A stretch of DNA of 13,745 nt, taken from the NCBI GenBank assembly GCA_943704525.1, contig CALSCQ010002090.1, positions 1 to 13,745 of the forward strand, given 5' to 3'. Under the pieces are notes generated by a model, which did no database searches, was not told where the DNA came from, and was given only the letters and a program-made list of their open reading frames with translations. The translations under genes were made by a program, and so were the position numbers. The number at the start of each line of letters is the position of its first letter. Positions within the stretch are counted from its first letter, which is position 1. Of this stretch, positions 1 to 10,129 are shown in pieces. The stretch is from Pigoraptor vietnamica (lineage: Eukaryota > Opisthokonta > Filasterea).

Positions 1-15
1 GGGGGGGGAGGGGGG
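1..15. repeat. G-rich run at the left window edge
   Basis: Fourteen of the first 15 bases are G. On the minus strand this would be a C-rich stretch in the unfinished intron (or next exon) of the beta-helix gene. Together with the G-rich right edge it suggests assembly breaks at low-complexity sequence. Confidence 0.8.
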
Positions 16-98
16 AACTTTCAGAGGCGAGGTGCGTGCGCGCTGCCTAGGGCATCTGTAGCGCGGACGGGACGTGCGCGCGTGGAGCAGGGTGTTAC

Positions 99-3000
99 AT
101 GCCTTGAAGTTGGCACTCGCGCGACCACCGACAAAAACGACGCCTCCGCTTCCGGCGCGCGCCATGCAGTGTGCAATGCGTGACGCAGTGACGTTCAGGG
201 CCGAGTCCAGTTCGACGAAGAACACGCCGCCGTCAACGGCCGCCACACTCACGTCCACCGTCAGCTGCGCGTCGGACGCACTTGCAAGTCACAAAGATGG
301 AAAATCGCGCCCCATTGCACGTGCGCTATAAAAGAAAAACACCGCGTGCCTTGTTGACGCAGGTGCACAGCACGCGAATTCGTGCCCCATTCCCCACCCA
401 CTCACTCTCAGACGCGCACACATGCCACACACATGCAGACGCGAAACCCACATTCCTGACCGACGCCGAGGCCGCGTTCCTGAGGCTCATGAAGCCGCCG
501 CTCATCGCAAACGTGCGGGACACGGCGATGCCCTCGACGTCCACGCGGCCGTTGCCAATCGCGCGGATGGCGCCGCCAATGTTCGAGCACGAGTTCGCCG
601 TCCTCAGCCGGCGCAGGCTGAGCGTCACGGCGTGGCCGCAGAAGAACAGCCCGCCCGCCTCCCCGGCCGTGTGGTTCGTGAACTCGCCACCATCGACGAC
701 GGCCGTCGCGTCGTGCCAGAGGGAGAGGAAGCCGCCCGTTTCGCGCGCCGAGTTGCCGATCGCCACGGAATTGTTGGCCGTCAGCGACGCCCGTATCATC
801 GCGAGAATGGCGCCGCCGGCAGACTGCGCGACGCACCGCTCGAAACGCGCGTTGGTGACGAATGCGCGCACGTGGTCGGCAAAGGTGAGCGCGCCGCCCA
901 TGGACGCGACGCTGTCCGTGAAGTTGCAGTCGCGGATAAACACCCACTGCATCCCCTCGCCCTGCGCGCGCGAGAAGGAGGAGAAGGAAAAAAAACGTGC
1001 GTGTGAGAGAAGAGTGGTCGCGGATAGAGACACTACAACTTGCGCTTACGCAAAGCCACACTCACGAGAAAGCACCCGCCGCTCGACGCCCCGTTCGCAA
1101 CAAACAGCGAGCTCGCGATGGTCGGCTTCATGAGTCCTGTCGTGTAGATCGCCCCACCGCGCCCCGCCGTGTTCGAGAGGAACCGGCTGTCATGCACCTC
1201 GAGCGCGACGGGAAGGTTGCCCCCAATTGCCTGCGTGAAGACCGACGACGTGTTCGCGGCGACGACGTCCTTGGTGGCGAGGGGTACGGTGAGCGGCGCG
1301 GCCGTCGCGATCGCGTGGATGGCGCCGCCGTCCAGCCTGGCGTCGCAAAACGAGAAGGTGGCGTTGCGAAAGGAGAGCGCGCCCGTTTCCTGCGCGGCCG
1401 CGCGCGTAATGTCGGCCGCGTGGAAGATGGCCACCGCGCCGCCGTTGGCCGACGAGAGGTCCGTGAAGACGTCCGACGTCGACTCCCACAACAGCGCGCC
1501 CTCGAATCGCGCGGCGCCGCCCGTGATCACCGCCGCGCTGCTGGTGAAGGCGCACGCGTTCGTGCGCATGACGGCAAACGCGCCGAGGTACATGATGCCG
1601 CCGAGCGAGGCGCCGCCGTTCTTGAAAAACGTGCGCCGCATGGACGATCCCGCGGGATTCACCGAGGCGACTCCCACCGCCCCGCCGTACCGCGACGCAC
1701 ACAGCTCCAGGGAACAATCCTCGATCGCGAACGTCGAGAGCTCGAGAGCGGCAACGCCGCCGCCCAGTATTTGCGCAAACCCGGCGACAAAGTGCGACCG
1801 CTTCACGGCAAGCGACGCGTACCCCATGGACGCGAGGGCCCCGCCGCACCCCGCAGTGGACGAGGTGGGGTCGTCGGCGATCGCCTCGGTCGTCGCAAAT
1901 TCGCAGTCTGCGACGGAAAGCGTCGCCACGCCGGACACGGCCGCGCAGCCGCCCGTTTGCGATGTGCACGTGGTGAGCGTGCAGTTTGACACAGTCACGT
2001 TGGAGGCGCCGTCCGCGTAGAGGGCGCCGCCGGACACGGCAGAGCGAAAGCCTGCGATGGGTTGCGTGCGGCCGTGGTCGACATAGACGCCCGTGTGAGA
2101 AGACGCAACAAGTGTGCCAATACAAAAGGCGCTCTCGGGCGCAAAACAACCACGCACACACATATGGGGGGGGGGGGGGGGGGGGGCAAGAACGCGCACA
2201 ACACACGAGGCATGTACAACCACAATCGAGCGCAACGCACCGCGCAGCCTCGACCCGACCACTACGACCGTGTGCGGCCCGTCGACCGCGGACAGGAACG
2301 CGCCGCGCGAAACACTCGCAGTCGACGACGCGTGCCCCACGGCCTCAAAGTTGCCACCGCGAACCTCAACGTACGACGCATTCACGGACACGGCGGCGAT
2401 GACCGAGGCGGCGAGAGGGCGAGTGAACGTCGCGTTGACAGAGTAGAGGCGCAACGTGCCTTGCACCAGCGCGGCAATGCCGGCCTCGCAGCCCTCAAAC
2501 GCGATGGCAGTGACGGTGACGGACGCGCCCGCCATGCGAAAGTGCGCCGCGGGCGAAGCGCCAGAAGACGAAGCGCACGATACCACGGCACCGGAAGTCC
2601 CAACGAGCGAGAGCGCAGAGGTCGCGTTGAGCGCGAAACCGGGGTGGCGGTAGCGACCGGCGGGAAGCGGCGAGGGCGACCTGGCCGCGAGCGCGCCACA
2701 CACGGCAGCCACGTACACGGGGTCCGCCGTGCTCGTGTTGTTTCGGTGCACGTACCACACGACAGTGCCGCCGCTTCCCGTCAATCCGCCGTCGGTGGAG
2801 GAAAGGGCCGACGCGCCGGGCCTCGCGGCACCGCTAAACGCGAGAGCGATGGCATCGGGAAGACCGCTGCCCGGCGCAACGCTGTTCACGCGGTAAATGC
2901 CCTGGACGGACGAGAACCCGCCGTCGAAGGGCTGTTCGCCGTTCGACGCGGCAAAATCGAAGGGGACGGAGTTGGATGCGGCGTCAAGCGAACCGCACGC

Positions 3001-3219
3001 GATGCGACCGCGCACCCCCGCAAACAACATCTCGCCGTCGCACAGGGACGCGACAACCACGCGCGCGTCCCCGGAGCCGACCAACGCGCTCTCCCACGTG
3101 TACCCAAAGACGGACGCGTCGCATGCGCCGTTGGCCGCCGCTTCTGTCGATCGCAGGCGAGCCAAAAACTGCACCGAGATTGCGAGGACGACCAGCGCAA
3201 ACCCCCGAAGGGAGTCCAT
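99..3219 (-). CDS. Secreted right-handed beta-helix (POMP-like repeat) protein, 5' part, multi-exon, cut by window edge
   Basis: Exons on the minus strand: 3219-2241, 2051-1066, 961-452 and 264-99, the last followed by donor GTAACA and the window edge. The chosen ATG precedes a signal peptide (MDSLR, then hydrophobic GFALVVLAISVQFLA), so the product should enter the secretory pathway. After a roughly 220-residue N-terminal region come at least 15 units of about 25-28 residues. Each opens with GG and carries small and hydrophobic residues plus N/C-F turns, for example GGALYADGASNVTVSNCTL. This spacing is typical of pectin-lyase-like right-handed beta-helices and of the polymorphic outer membrane protein repeat. 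Many N-x-S/T sequons fit an extracellular glycoprotein. The repeat spacing fixes the joins: removing 2240-2052 and 451-265 restores a 27-28-residue step, and donor GTGAGT at 1065 joins CFL to GEGMQW. No membrane anchor is seen because the C-terminus lies outside the window. Adhesion or a cell-surface role is inference; no enzyme active site was recognised. Confidence 0.75.
2166..2186. repeat. G21 homopolymer (C21 on the coding strand) inside a beta-helix gene intron
   Basis: Twenty-one consecutive G residues. They lie in the predicted intron 2052-2240 of the minus-strand beta-helix gene. If the intron were retained, they would encode six prolines. The length should be treated as approximate, since homopolymers of this size are often misassembled. 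Confidence 0.9.
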
Positions 3220-3565
3220 CGACGAACCGTTCCCGAGCGCGCCGGGACGAACTTTGAAGAGAACGTTCGTTGCGGAAGAAGCGGCGCGGCGGCGTTTGGA
3301 CGGGGCCGCCGCTTCGCATGTGCTTTCACCTGCACATTTTTTTCGACGCCGTCGTTTCGTCGTTCGTTTAGGCACACCTTCTTTCGTTTCTTGACCCTCA
3401 CAGTACGCGCGCACCCAAACTGCACCCACGCGCAATGCGCCAGTGCATATGCTGACTCTCTTTCTCTTCCCACGCCTTCCGGGGTAGGCTTTTTTTTTCC
3501 ACCCTCAGTACTCATGTTGGGCGCGTCGTCGCGAGAAGACAGGAAGACAGGCACTCCTGTGTGAA

Positions 3566-3583
3566 TCACGTTACCCCGACTAC
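3566..3583. promoter_or_regulatory. Copy 1 of an 18-bp repeated element
   Basis: TCACGTTACCCCGACTAC, identical to 3926-3943. It is preceded so that GTGA-A-TCAC forms a 9-bp dyad at 3561-3569. It lies about 350 bp upstream of the beta-helix ATG. The regulatory role is inferred only from duplication and dyad symmetry. Confidence 0.4.
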
Positions 3584-3925
3584 CAAAAATGGCACGGCAG
3601 ACCGAGAAATGAAGCGCAGTGCGGACACGGACACGGCCCGGGTCGGATACAGCCCGTGCCGCGCGCACGCCATGTGTATTTGACGGCCAAATTTCAACGC
3701 GCGGAATTCCATTCGATTGCGACAGCCTCGTACTGGCTTCTCAACGGCGCGCGGGGATCGGGGCGGCAAACTGAGTCGCGGCCGGTCGTCGGAGCGAGGC
3801 AACCTTCCACAGTTCCTGACGTCGCAAGCGTGCTCAACTCGCTTTGATACGGTGGCGGTGCAAGTTCAGTCGTCCCAGTGGGCTAGTCAATGACCCGTGG
3901 GCAGATCCCGATGAGTACGTGAGAC

Positions 3926-3943
3926 TCACGTTACCCCGACTAC
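3926..3943. promoter_or_regulatory. Copy 2 of an 18-bp repeated element
   Basis: Identical to 3566-3583 and exactly 360 bp away. Here the overlapping dyad is longer: ACGTGAG-A-CTCACGT is a perfect 15-bp inverted repeat at 3917-3931. Function is unproven. It could be a transcription-factor site or the remnant of a local duplication. Confidence 0.4.
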
Positions 3944-4094
3944 TGGGCGGCCACATTCACACCAAGAACGAGAGCGAGGTGCTGACAAGCATGTGTATTA
4001 TTCGCTCGGCGACACGGGGCTCGGCGGCGCGTCCAACGCAACGCCTTCTTCCCGTGCTGGTTATAAGCAAGCGCGGGGTACGGGGGACGCGCTT

Positions 4095-6117
4095 TTACTC
4101 GTCAATCGCCAGCGTCCCGTTGTCTGCGTCGAGGACGACGCGATCGCCCGTCTTGAACAGCGACGTCGCGCCCTGCAAATTGACGACGCACGGCAGGCCG
4201 TACTCTCGCGCCACGACCGCCCCGTGGGAGACGAGGCTGCCCATCTCCGTCGCGAGGCCCGCGGCCAGCGTAAAGTACGGCGTCCACCCGACGTCCGTGT
4301 AAGGCACGACGAGAATTTCGCCCGGCTGCAGCGCGGCAGCATCCGCGAGGGTCGTCACGACGCGCGCGGACCCGTAGACCTTCCCGCGACTGACAATCGT
4401 TCCCTTCATGGAGCGCGTGTCCGGCGAAATTCCCGCCCTCTCGAGCGTGCGCGCAAGCGTGAGGGGGACGGGGCGTCCGAGGCTAAAGTCGGGAAACTGA
4501 AGCCTGCAATTCGCGGGGAACTGCCGGCGCCTTGCGACGGCCACACGTCCGGCCTCCGCAGCAGGAAAGGGCAGGGGCCGTGCGTGGCACGCGCCGGGGT
4601 CCAACATGGCGCGCAACTCGTCATGCGTGAGGAAGAAGACGCAGTCGGCGTCGGGGACTAAGCCCTCGCGGGCCATGCGGGCGCCGAGCTCTCGGTAGTG
4701 CCGCTTGAGCACGGACTGCATGCGAATGCAGAGCGATTTCGTACGCTCGCGCAGCCGCACGCCGTCCTTTGCCTTGGCGAGAACGGCGCGAAACAGTGGC
4801 CGCATGAGGAGCGGTAGCCGCGACTGCACGTCGGCGGTCCGCGCGCGCGTGCGCTCGGCGGCGTCGTCGCGGGACGAGTGGGCATCCTTGTGCACGGCAA
4901 GGGCAGAGGCCTGGAGGAGTTGAACCTTGGGGTGTGGTGGACGAGGAAGTTTGAGCAAACAACCCACAACACTTTCACCGATTGAATATCCAAAAGAGGG
5001 GGTGTATGGACTGCCTCGGGATTTGCAGAGAACGCGCGGTTCTCACCAGCGGCGCCGGGTCGTCCTCCCAAGGCCTCTCGCGCATCTCTGCCTCGCGCAC
5101 ACAGCGGTGCCCGTGTCGCAGGATGAACCGCGCAAACGCCGCCGAAACGCCGGCGTCCGAATTGTGCAGCTCGCCCCTCAGCCACGCGAGGGCCTGCCAG
5201 GGGCTCATTTCGCGCGCGAAGGCTTGGCGTGTGCTGTCGCTCAGCCGCGCGATGGACGCCACCAGCGCTTCTGTCTCGCGGACGACGTCGGCGCTGTCAA
5301 TGCCCTCGATGCTCGTGAGGAGGCCTGCACCGAAAGAGAGGGAAATTAAAAAGTGAGTTTAAACGGCAGTTAAGGGGACCGACAAAAGGTTGACAGTGCG
5401 GGAAGAAGCATGCACACCGGGAGAGTCGGCAACAGACACAGGAAAGGGAGGGTGGGGGGAGTCGGGGGGTTGCCTGTTTGACGATGCCTTTTCAGTCACG
5501 CACCGGCAATTTCGGCATTTTGCGCGTGTGAGAGTTCTCGGCGTCCAAAGACGACGACCCCGAGGACCACGTTCATGATGCCCGACACACTGCTCGACCG
5601 AAAGTGGCAGTGGTAGGCCTCGCGCAGGTAGTGCAGCGACCCATCGATGCGACGGAACAGGGACGCCGCCGTGCCGTCCGTCGCTGCGGGTGCATGGTAG
5701 CGGTGAGCACAAAGCACGTGCGCGATGATGCAGATGGTCAAGAACGGATAAAACGAGAAAATAGTTAGCGCGGTCATATGCGTTGCGCAGCGCAAAGCCG
5801 AACGCACCGTCTTCGAATCGCGCGCGGAGGAGGTCAAGAAGCAGCGAGAGGTGGGCGGTGTGCTCCCACGCGCCAGCCGCAAACTGCAAGTAGCCGGCGA
5901 GGTTGCACAGCCGGCGGTGGAGGGGGCCGGGGGCGGGCGCGATCGGGCCCTCCACAATGCGGCCGCAGAGGGACACGTCAATGCTCTCTTTCTGCGACGG
6001 GCCGAAACCGACGAAAATCAGACTACGGCTCCGTCACGTAAAAACGAACACAGTGCTACGGAATCCTTACACAAACAGTCGCACACACGTCAAACGTCAT
6101 GCACACCTTCTCGTTGC

Positions 6118-6201
<84 letters not shown>

Positions 6202-8333
6202 GCGCATGCGCATGCACACAAAAGACACACACCCTGAAGCCGAATATGTCGCGGGTCATGTCGTACATGGCGCCGAGGTTGAGAAAGAGATGGCCCGAAA
6301 AGCAACCAACGTAATCGAGGGACGTCGGTGGGCGATCGAGGCTGAATTCGACGGCATCGCGCTGTGCCAGCTCACCCAAGCCACTCTCAAGCCACGATCC
6401 GAACGTGGACTGGGTGAGCGGAGTCACGGCTGCGTGCACGCGCGCGACGTAGATCACACAGACACACGTCACACAAGACACACACGACATGCAAGAACAG
6501 AAAAATAAGTGAGAAAAGTGGCAGAAAACCGCATGAACAATACGGAATGTGCTGCATCCGAGAGACCTCAGCGGAAGACGGCCGCACCTCCGGGCATCAT
6601 CTCGCCAATGTTGCACTTTGTGTACACATCAGTGGGCTTTCGCACGGGCGTGTCGAGCGCGTCCTCCGACACGGCAGACAAGGGCGCGGCCTAAGAAGCA
6701 GCTGAATATCAGCGCGCTTACATATATATGCGTGCATGTACTTGCAAGAACAACGCCCCCGAGGCCATAAGTCTTGTTCCGCACAGACATGCACGGCAAA
6801 CAATATACGAAGATCGGGTACAATGGGTACAGCTTAAGATCGGGCACAGTAACAGACTCAAAGCGCACCTGCTGCACTGCAGTGACGGGCCGCGACTGCA
6901 ATAGGTAGAGACGGTCCCCCTCGAACGCAAACTCAATGTCCTGCGCCGTCCCATAGTGTCGCTCGGCACGCAGCGCAACATCGGCAAGGGCACTGTATGA
7001 AAAATATTGGCGATGAAGAGTGAGCATCTCAGAGGCCTTGGCGAACAATTTTCACAGGCACTGCACAGCGAGAACGCCGACGCAGCGTCTCTCTCACCGC
7101 AGCTCGTCGTGCGACAGGCAGGGCTCGCCAGCGAGGGATTCATCGACGTCCACGATGCCGCATAGTCCACCGTGTGCGCGCGGGGAACCGCTCTCGGAGT
7201 GCGCACCGCCGTGGCCGTGTGGCGCACCCGTCCGCAGCGCAAACATCTTGTCTTTCCTCTGCACCTCAGAGAACTCGACCGCGTGCGGCGGATCCTTCGC
7301 AAGGCGATACGTGTCCGCCGCGAGCTGTCCGCCAACGACGCCTTCGCCGAGGCCGTACGTTGCCGACACGACAATCACGCGCGACGACGCGTCCACGGGG
7401 TCGACGGTAAAGGCGACACCGGCCGCGCGCGCGTGCACGAGGCGTTGCACGACGACGCACATGGACACGAGCGCGTGGTCGAATCGCTGGCTGTTGCGGT
7501 AGCTAACGGCACGGTGCGACCAGAGAGAGGCCCAGCATGCAGACACGGCCTGAACGAGGGCGTCCGCGCCAGTTACGCCGAGGATGGTGTCGTGCTGGCC
7601 TGCGAAGGATGCGCCGGGAAGGTCTGCACGCGCGAAAAACGGGAAGAGAGAGTTGAGAAACAGAGCCGTCCACGAGGGTTATAACATTCGACGCACGCAA
7701 GTCACGGTAGAGTATCTGGGACAGTGTGATATGGCACGACAGCGACGAAATGTGCACAACACAGACATTACGCACGCATGCAGGCACCTTCGGCAGTTGC
7801 GCTGGAGCGCACAGCGACGAGGGCGTTCTCCCCGAGCGCCGCATAGGCCTCGCGAATGTCCGCCTCGATGTCGCCGGGAAGTGCCGCGCCAACAAAGTGC
7901 GAACGCGCCACGCGGGAGAGGAGATGCGCATCGTTGTGGTCATTCGCGCGGAGGTCATCGTGCAATGCGGTGCGGCGCACGTGCGTGTTGTACGCGTGCG
8001 CAGTCACACAGAAGCCTGCGCGCAGTAAGTGTGAGTCCAGTCACACGCCTCACCCAACCTCACCAAATGACACTCACAAACAAACACACTCAGCGACGAT
8101 CCTCAGCCCCGTTGAAAATGTGTTGCACGGCGTGATTCACATATACACAACGCCTTGTTGCTTCGCAGCACCGACTCGCTCCGCAACGAAAGCTCACCCT
8201 CGGGGACGTCGAACCCAGCATCCGTGAGGCTCGCGAGGCTCGCGCCCTTCCCTCCAATATTTCCAACGTCGTACTCGGCAGGGATTCCCTCTGCGCGCCG
8301 CAGCGGAACAACGAACGGACGCTGCGCCCCCAT
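4095..8333 (-). CDS. PEP-synthase-like / rifampicin-phosphotransferase-like dikinase, 10 exons, 928 aa
   Basis: Exons (minus): 8333-8198, 8015-7788, 7623-7098, 6992-6869, 6690-6588, 6429-6233, 5991-5808, 5683-5504, 5324-5047 and 4925-4095. All phases close, giving 929 codons including TAA. The last acceptor could also be at 4910/4911, which would drop five residues. The N-terminal PPDK-type ATP-grasp domain (about 1-335) shows NIGGKGASL, FDVPEGFCVTAHAY across the first junction, VRSSATAEDLPGASFAGQ (about 114-131), TYGLGEGVVGG (about 210-220) and LLQSRPVT (about 327-334). Next come GEMMPGAVTPLT (about 367-378, spanning a splice) and a helical middle region. A C-terminal swivel domain carries TEMGSLVSHGAVVAREYG, with the predicted phosphorylated histidine near residue 886. 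The PEP/pyruvate TIM barrel of true PEP synthase and PPDK is missing, as in rifampicin phosphotransferase, so the enzyme probably transfers phosphate from ATP through His to an unknown acceptor. A Gly/His-rich insert lies at about 253-274. The ATG at 8333 has context ACCATGG. The substrate is unknown. Confidence 0.87.
6115..6220. repeat. CA38 microsatellite within a 106-nt alternating purine-pyrimidine tract
   Basis: The CA dinucleotide repeats without interruption from 6123 to 6198. It continues into TATGCGCATGCGCATGCACACA, so strict pyrimidine-purine alternation runs from 6115 to 6220. It lies in the sixth intron (5992-6232) of the PEP-synthase-like gene, directly downstream of donor GTGTGT, and is TG-rich on the transcript strand. 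Such tracts are known to favour Z-DNA and to vary in length. Confidence 0.93.
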
Positions 8334-8531
8334 GGTACAGCGTGCAGGAGCAGAGGCAGCGCGGCGTCCGCACCGAGATCGGCTGTGTGAAAAAACTGCC
8401 GGCCTGCAGCCATGTGGACATACCTTACGTAAGAGAGTCCGCGGACAGTCGGCACGATTTGGGTAGTGCCGGATACCCTCACTGGCGCCAGTTAAGTAGT
8501 GAAGTTTGTGTAAACGACTTTATTGTCTCTC
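8334..8531 (-). other. Short gap between the AttH-like stop and the PEP-synthase-like ATG, with possible 5' UTR intron
   Basis: These 198 bp separate two same-strand genes. On the minus strand, AAG|GTATGT at 8423 and a T-rich tract ending CACACAG at 8383 would define a 41-nt intron. Reading through it is in frame with the downstream ATG, but an in-frame TAA lies upstream and no ATG precedes it, so this is probably 5' UTR if it is transcribed. A 10-bp palindrome, CTTACGTAAG, sits at 8424-8433 on the donor. Confidence 0.4.
8519..8524 (-). terminator. Candidate AATAAA polyadenylation signal of the AttH-like gene
   Basis: AATAAA on the minus strand begins 8 nt after the TGA stop at 8534-8532. 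It supports a transcript end here, making the AttH-like gene separate from the PEP-synthase-like gene. The spacing is very short, and the other genes in the window have no clear AATAAA after their stops, so the signal may be fortuitous. Confidence 0.4.
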
Positions 8532-10129
8532 TCAGCGGCACGACGGGTGCTTCGTCATGCCACGCGCGTCCTTGCCCACGGGCGCAGTGGCAGCGCGCGG
8601 GTATGCGCGGAGGGCGTAGTTGAACTCGGCGATACCCTCCCCCTCCACGCCGTCGACCGTGAAGTTTGCCGTCTGTTCGAAAATGACCCCCTTGCTGGGC
8701 GGAACGTGGAAGGCGATGCGGTCGCGCACCTGCGCAGAGTATGTAAGCATGTGAGGACTCGCAACAAGCTCCAGCCAGTTGGGCGGTGATGCGGTGTGGG
8801 AGGGACTGGGCAATTTACAGTCACACTCAAATAACGACGGTAGCGGAAAACACAGTCTCTCAATTGCGAGTCGTGCACAGAAACACGTGCGTGTGCGCAC
8901 GTACCATGCAGCACAGGCGCAGCGTGCGGCCGTTCGAGAGCGTGAAGTGGAAGGCGAACTGCGCGGGCGGCAATCCATCGCCGCCGAGGTCGCCTATCGA
9001 AATGTCCGTCCCGCGCACAGCCACACACCCACGTCCCGGCGTGAACATGTACCCGGCCACGATAGCAGGAGACAAGGGGTGCTCCACGAAAGCGACGTGG
9101 AAGAACCGCCCGTCCCGCAGCGACCCAAACAGCGCAACCCAGCGCGACACGTACGCCCAGTCACGCAGCCCAAAGCTGTGGTCGCGCAAGCCGCGCAGAG
9201 ACAGGCGGGGAAAGTCGAGAGCGCGCGCACCCCCGGGTGGCTGCACGCGCACAGCACCCTCGAGACGGCCGTGCTGCTCGTAGTGCGTCTGATGCGTACT
9301 GCGCATCTCGCGAAAGTACGCCCGCGACCAGGATTGCGTCGCCATCGATCGCGCGAGCGGCCACGCGTCCAACTCGACGTCATAGTCGAACACGGCGGAG
9401 AGGGCCGTCCACACGAGCTCAAAGCGCACGTGGTATCGCTTGTCCACGAAGTCTCCGTCCGTCGCCGGCAAGACGCCCCCTTCCTCCTGCCATGCATACC
9501 CGTCGTACACGAGCGTCCACGAGCGCATCGCCTCGTTGCAGATGAAGCGCAGCGGCCCGGACGAAGACAGCTCCTTCCCACCGGGCACACTGTGGTCCAG
9601 GGGAACGAGATTGTAGCGCTCGTACTTGAGCGGCTGCGGGATGCCGGGCACGCGGAGGATGAGCCATGTCTCGACGGTGCCGTCCCCGCGGAAACCGAGT
9701 CTCGCCACCACCTGCACGCCGTTGTCCGCGTTGCCCTCAAAGTAGTAGCTGTCGTTGGACGAGGGGTGCGGAATCGGCTGCGGTGCGTCTGCGAGGCTTA
9801 TTCCTTGTGCCTTGATGCGGCTGTGGCGGTGGAGGCGAATCACGACGTACATCAACCATGTCTTGAGGTAGAAGAGGACCTGCGATGGCGCGATCGTGTC
9901 AGGTGCGTCTGTAAAATGCCATTCACGCGAGAATGACTGGAAGATAAGAGAGCGCTGTGGGCGTGTGCGCGTGTGAGAGTGTATGCGTGCACGGTGTGCG
10001 GTGTGCGCGTGTGAGTGCATAAGCACGGGTGCGCCTGTGAGCGTGCAAACGTGCACGATGGCGTGTCTTTGGAAGGCTCACCCATGAGAGGCAGCACCGC
10101 ACGGGCGACGTCAGCAAACAAAACACCAT
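8532..10129 (-). CDS. AttH/DUF7064-like lipocalin-type protein, at least 3 exons, about 425 aa
   Basis: Exons (minus): 10129-10082, 9936-8905 and 8729-8532, with GT-AG introns (donors GTGAGC and GTACGT) and closed phase. The N-terminus has a hydrophobic helix-like stretch (VLFYLKTWLMYVVIRL). The domain then runs from DSYYFEGN (about 78-85) through HYEQHGRLEG (about 234-243) and RGLRDHSFGLRDW (about 264-276) to VDGVEGEGIAEF near residue 385-396. These motifs match, from memory, the AttH-like region found at the N-terminus of animal PEP-synthase-like proteins and in stand-alone bacterial DUF7064-type proteins. These have a calycin-type fold, and ligand binding or isomerase activity is only suspected. 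The start is uncertain. Frame 10224-10130 is also open and looks coding, and a tiny first exon at 10292-10283 (MDA) could splice by GTGAGC to CCAG at 10225. The gene lies within 200 bp of DJ-1 upstream and of its likely functional partner downstream. Confidence 0.78.

Larger units (their letters stand above)
3220..4094. other. Intergenic region upstream of the beta-helix gene
   Basis: This 875-bp stretch separates the stop of the PEP-synthase-like gene from the ATG of the beta-helix gene, both on the minus strand. I see no convincing coding exon. The open frames within it lack homology and splice support. It holds a T-rich tract near 3490-3498 and the paired 18-bp element described separately. 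The decamer CATGTGTATT also occurs twice (3671-3680 and 3990-3999), in the same order relative to the 18-bp copies. It presumably contains the promoter and 5' UTR of the beta-helix gene and the 3' UTR of the neighbour. Confidence 0.6.

Noticed and set aside
280-451. Possible frameshift or donor GA|GTGGGT joined to acceptor CTTGCAAG at 281 in the beta-helix gene
   Set aside because: This join gives a 49-residue gap between GG turns. Donor at 451 with acceptor GCGCAG at 265 gives the expected 27 residues and keeps phase 0, so no frameshift is needed.
282-1133. Long plus-strand open frames opposite the beta-helix gene (also 997-1989, 1169-2020, 2062-3564)
   Set aside because: They are antisense shadows in GC-rich coding DNA, rich in Arg/Pro/Ala, with no homology or splice logic. 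The minus strand encodes a signal peptide and regular repeats.
2495-2758. Small minus-strand open frames overlapping the beta-helix exon in other frames
   Set aside because: They are alternative frames of a well-supported exon, Arg/Pro-rich, with no start context or homology.
3656-3847. 63-aa plus-strand open frame in the intergenic region
   Set aside because: Short, no homology and no supporting codon or splice evidence.
6056-6616. Open frames encoding poly(Thr-His) or poly(Cys-Val) across the CA repeat
   Set aside because: They are translations of the microsatellite inside an intron with consistent flanking splice sites.
8779-9936. 385-aa plus-strand open frame
   Set aside because: Antisense to the AttH-like exon 9936-8905, whose motifs are clear. 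The plus frame is Arg/His/Val-rich without recognisable domains.
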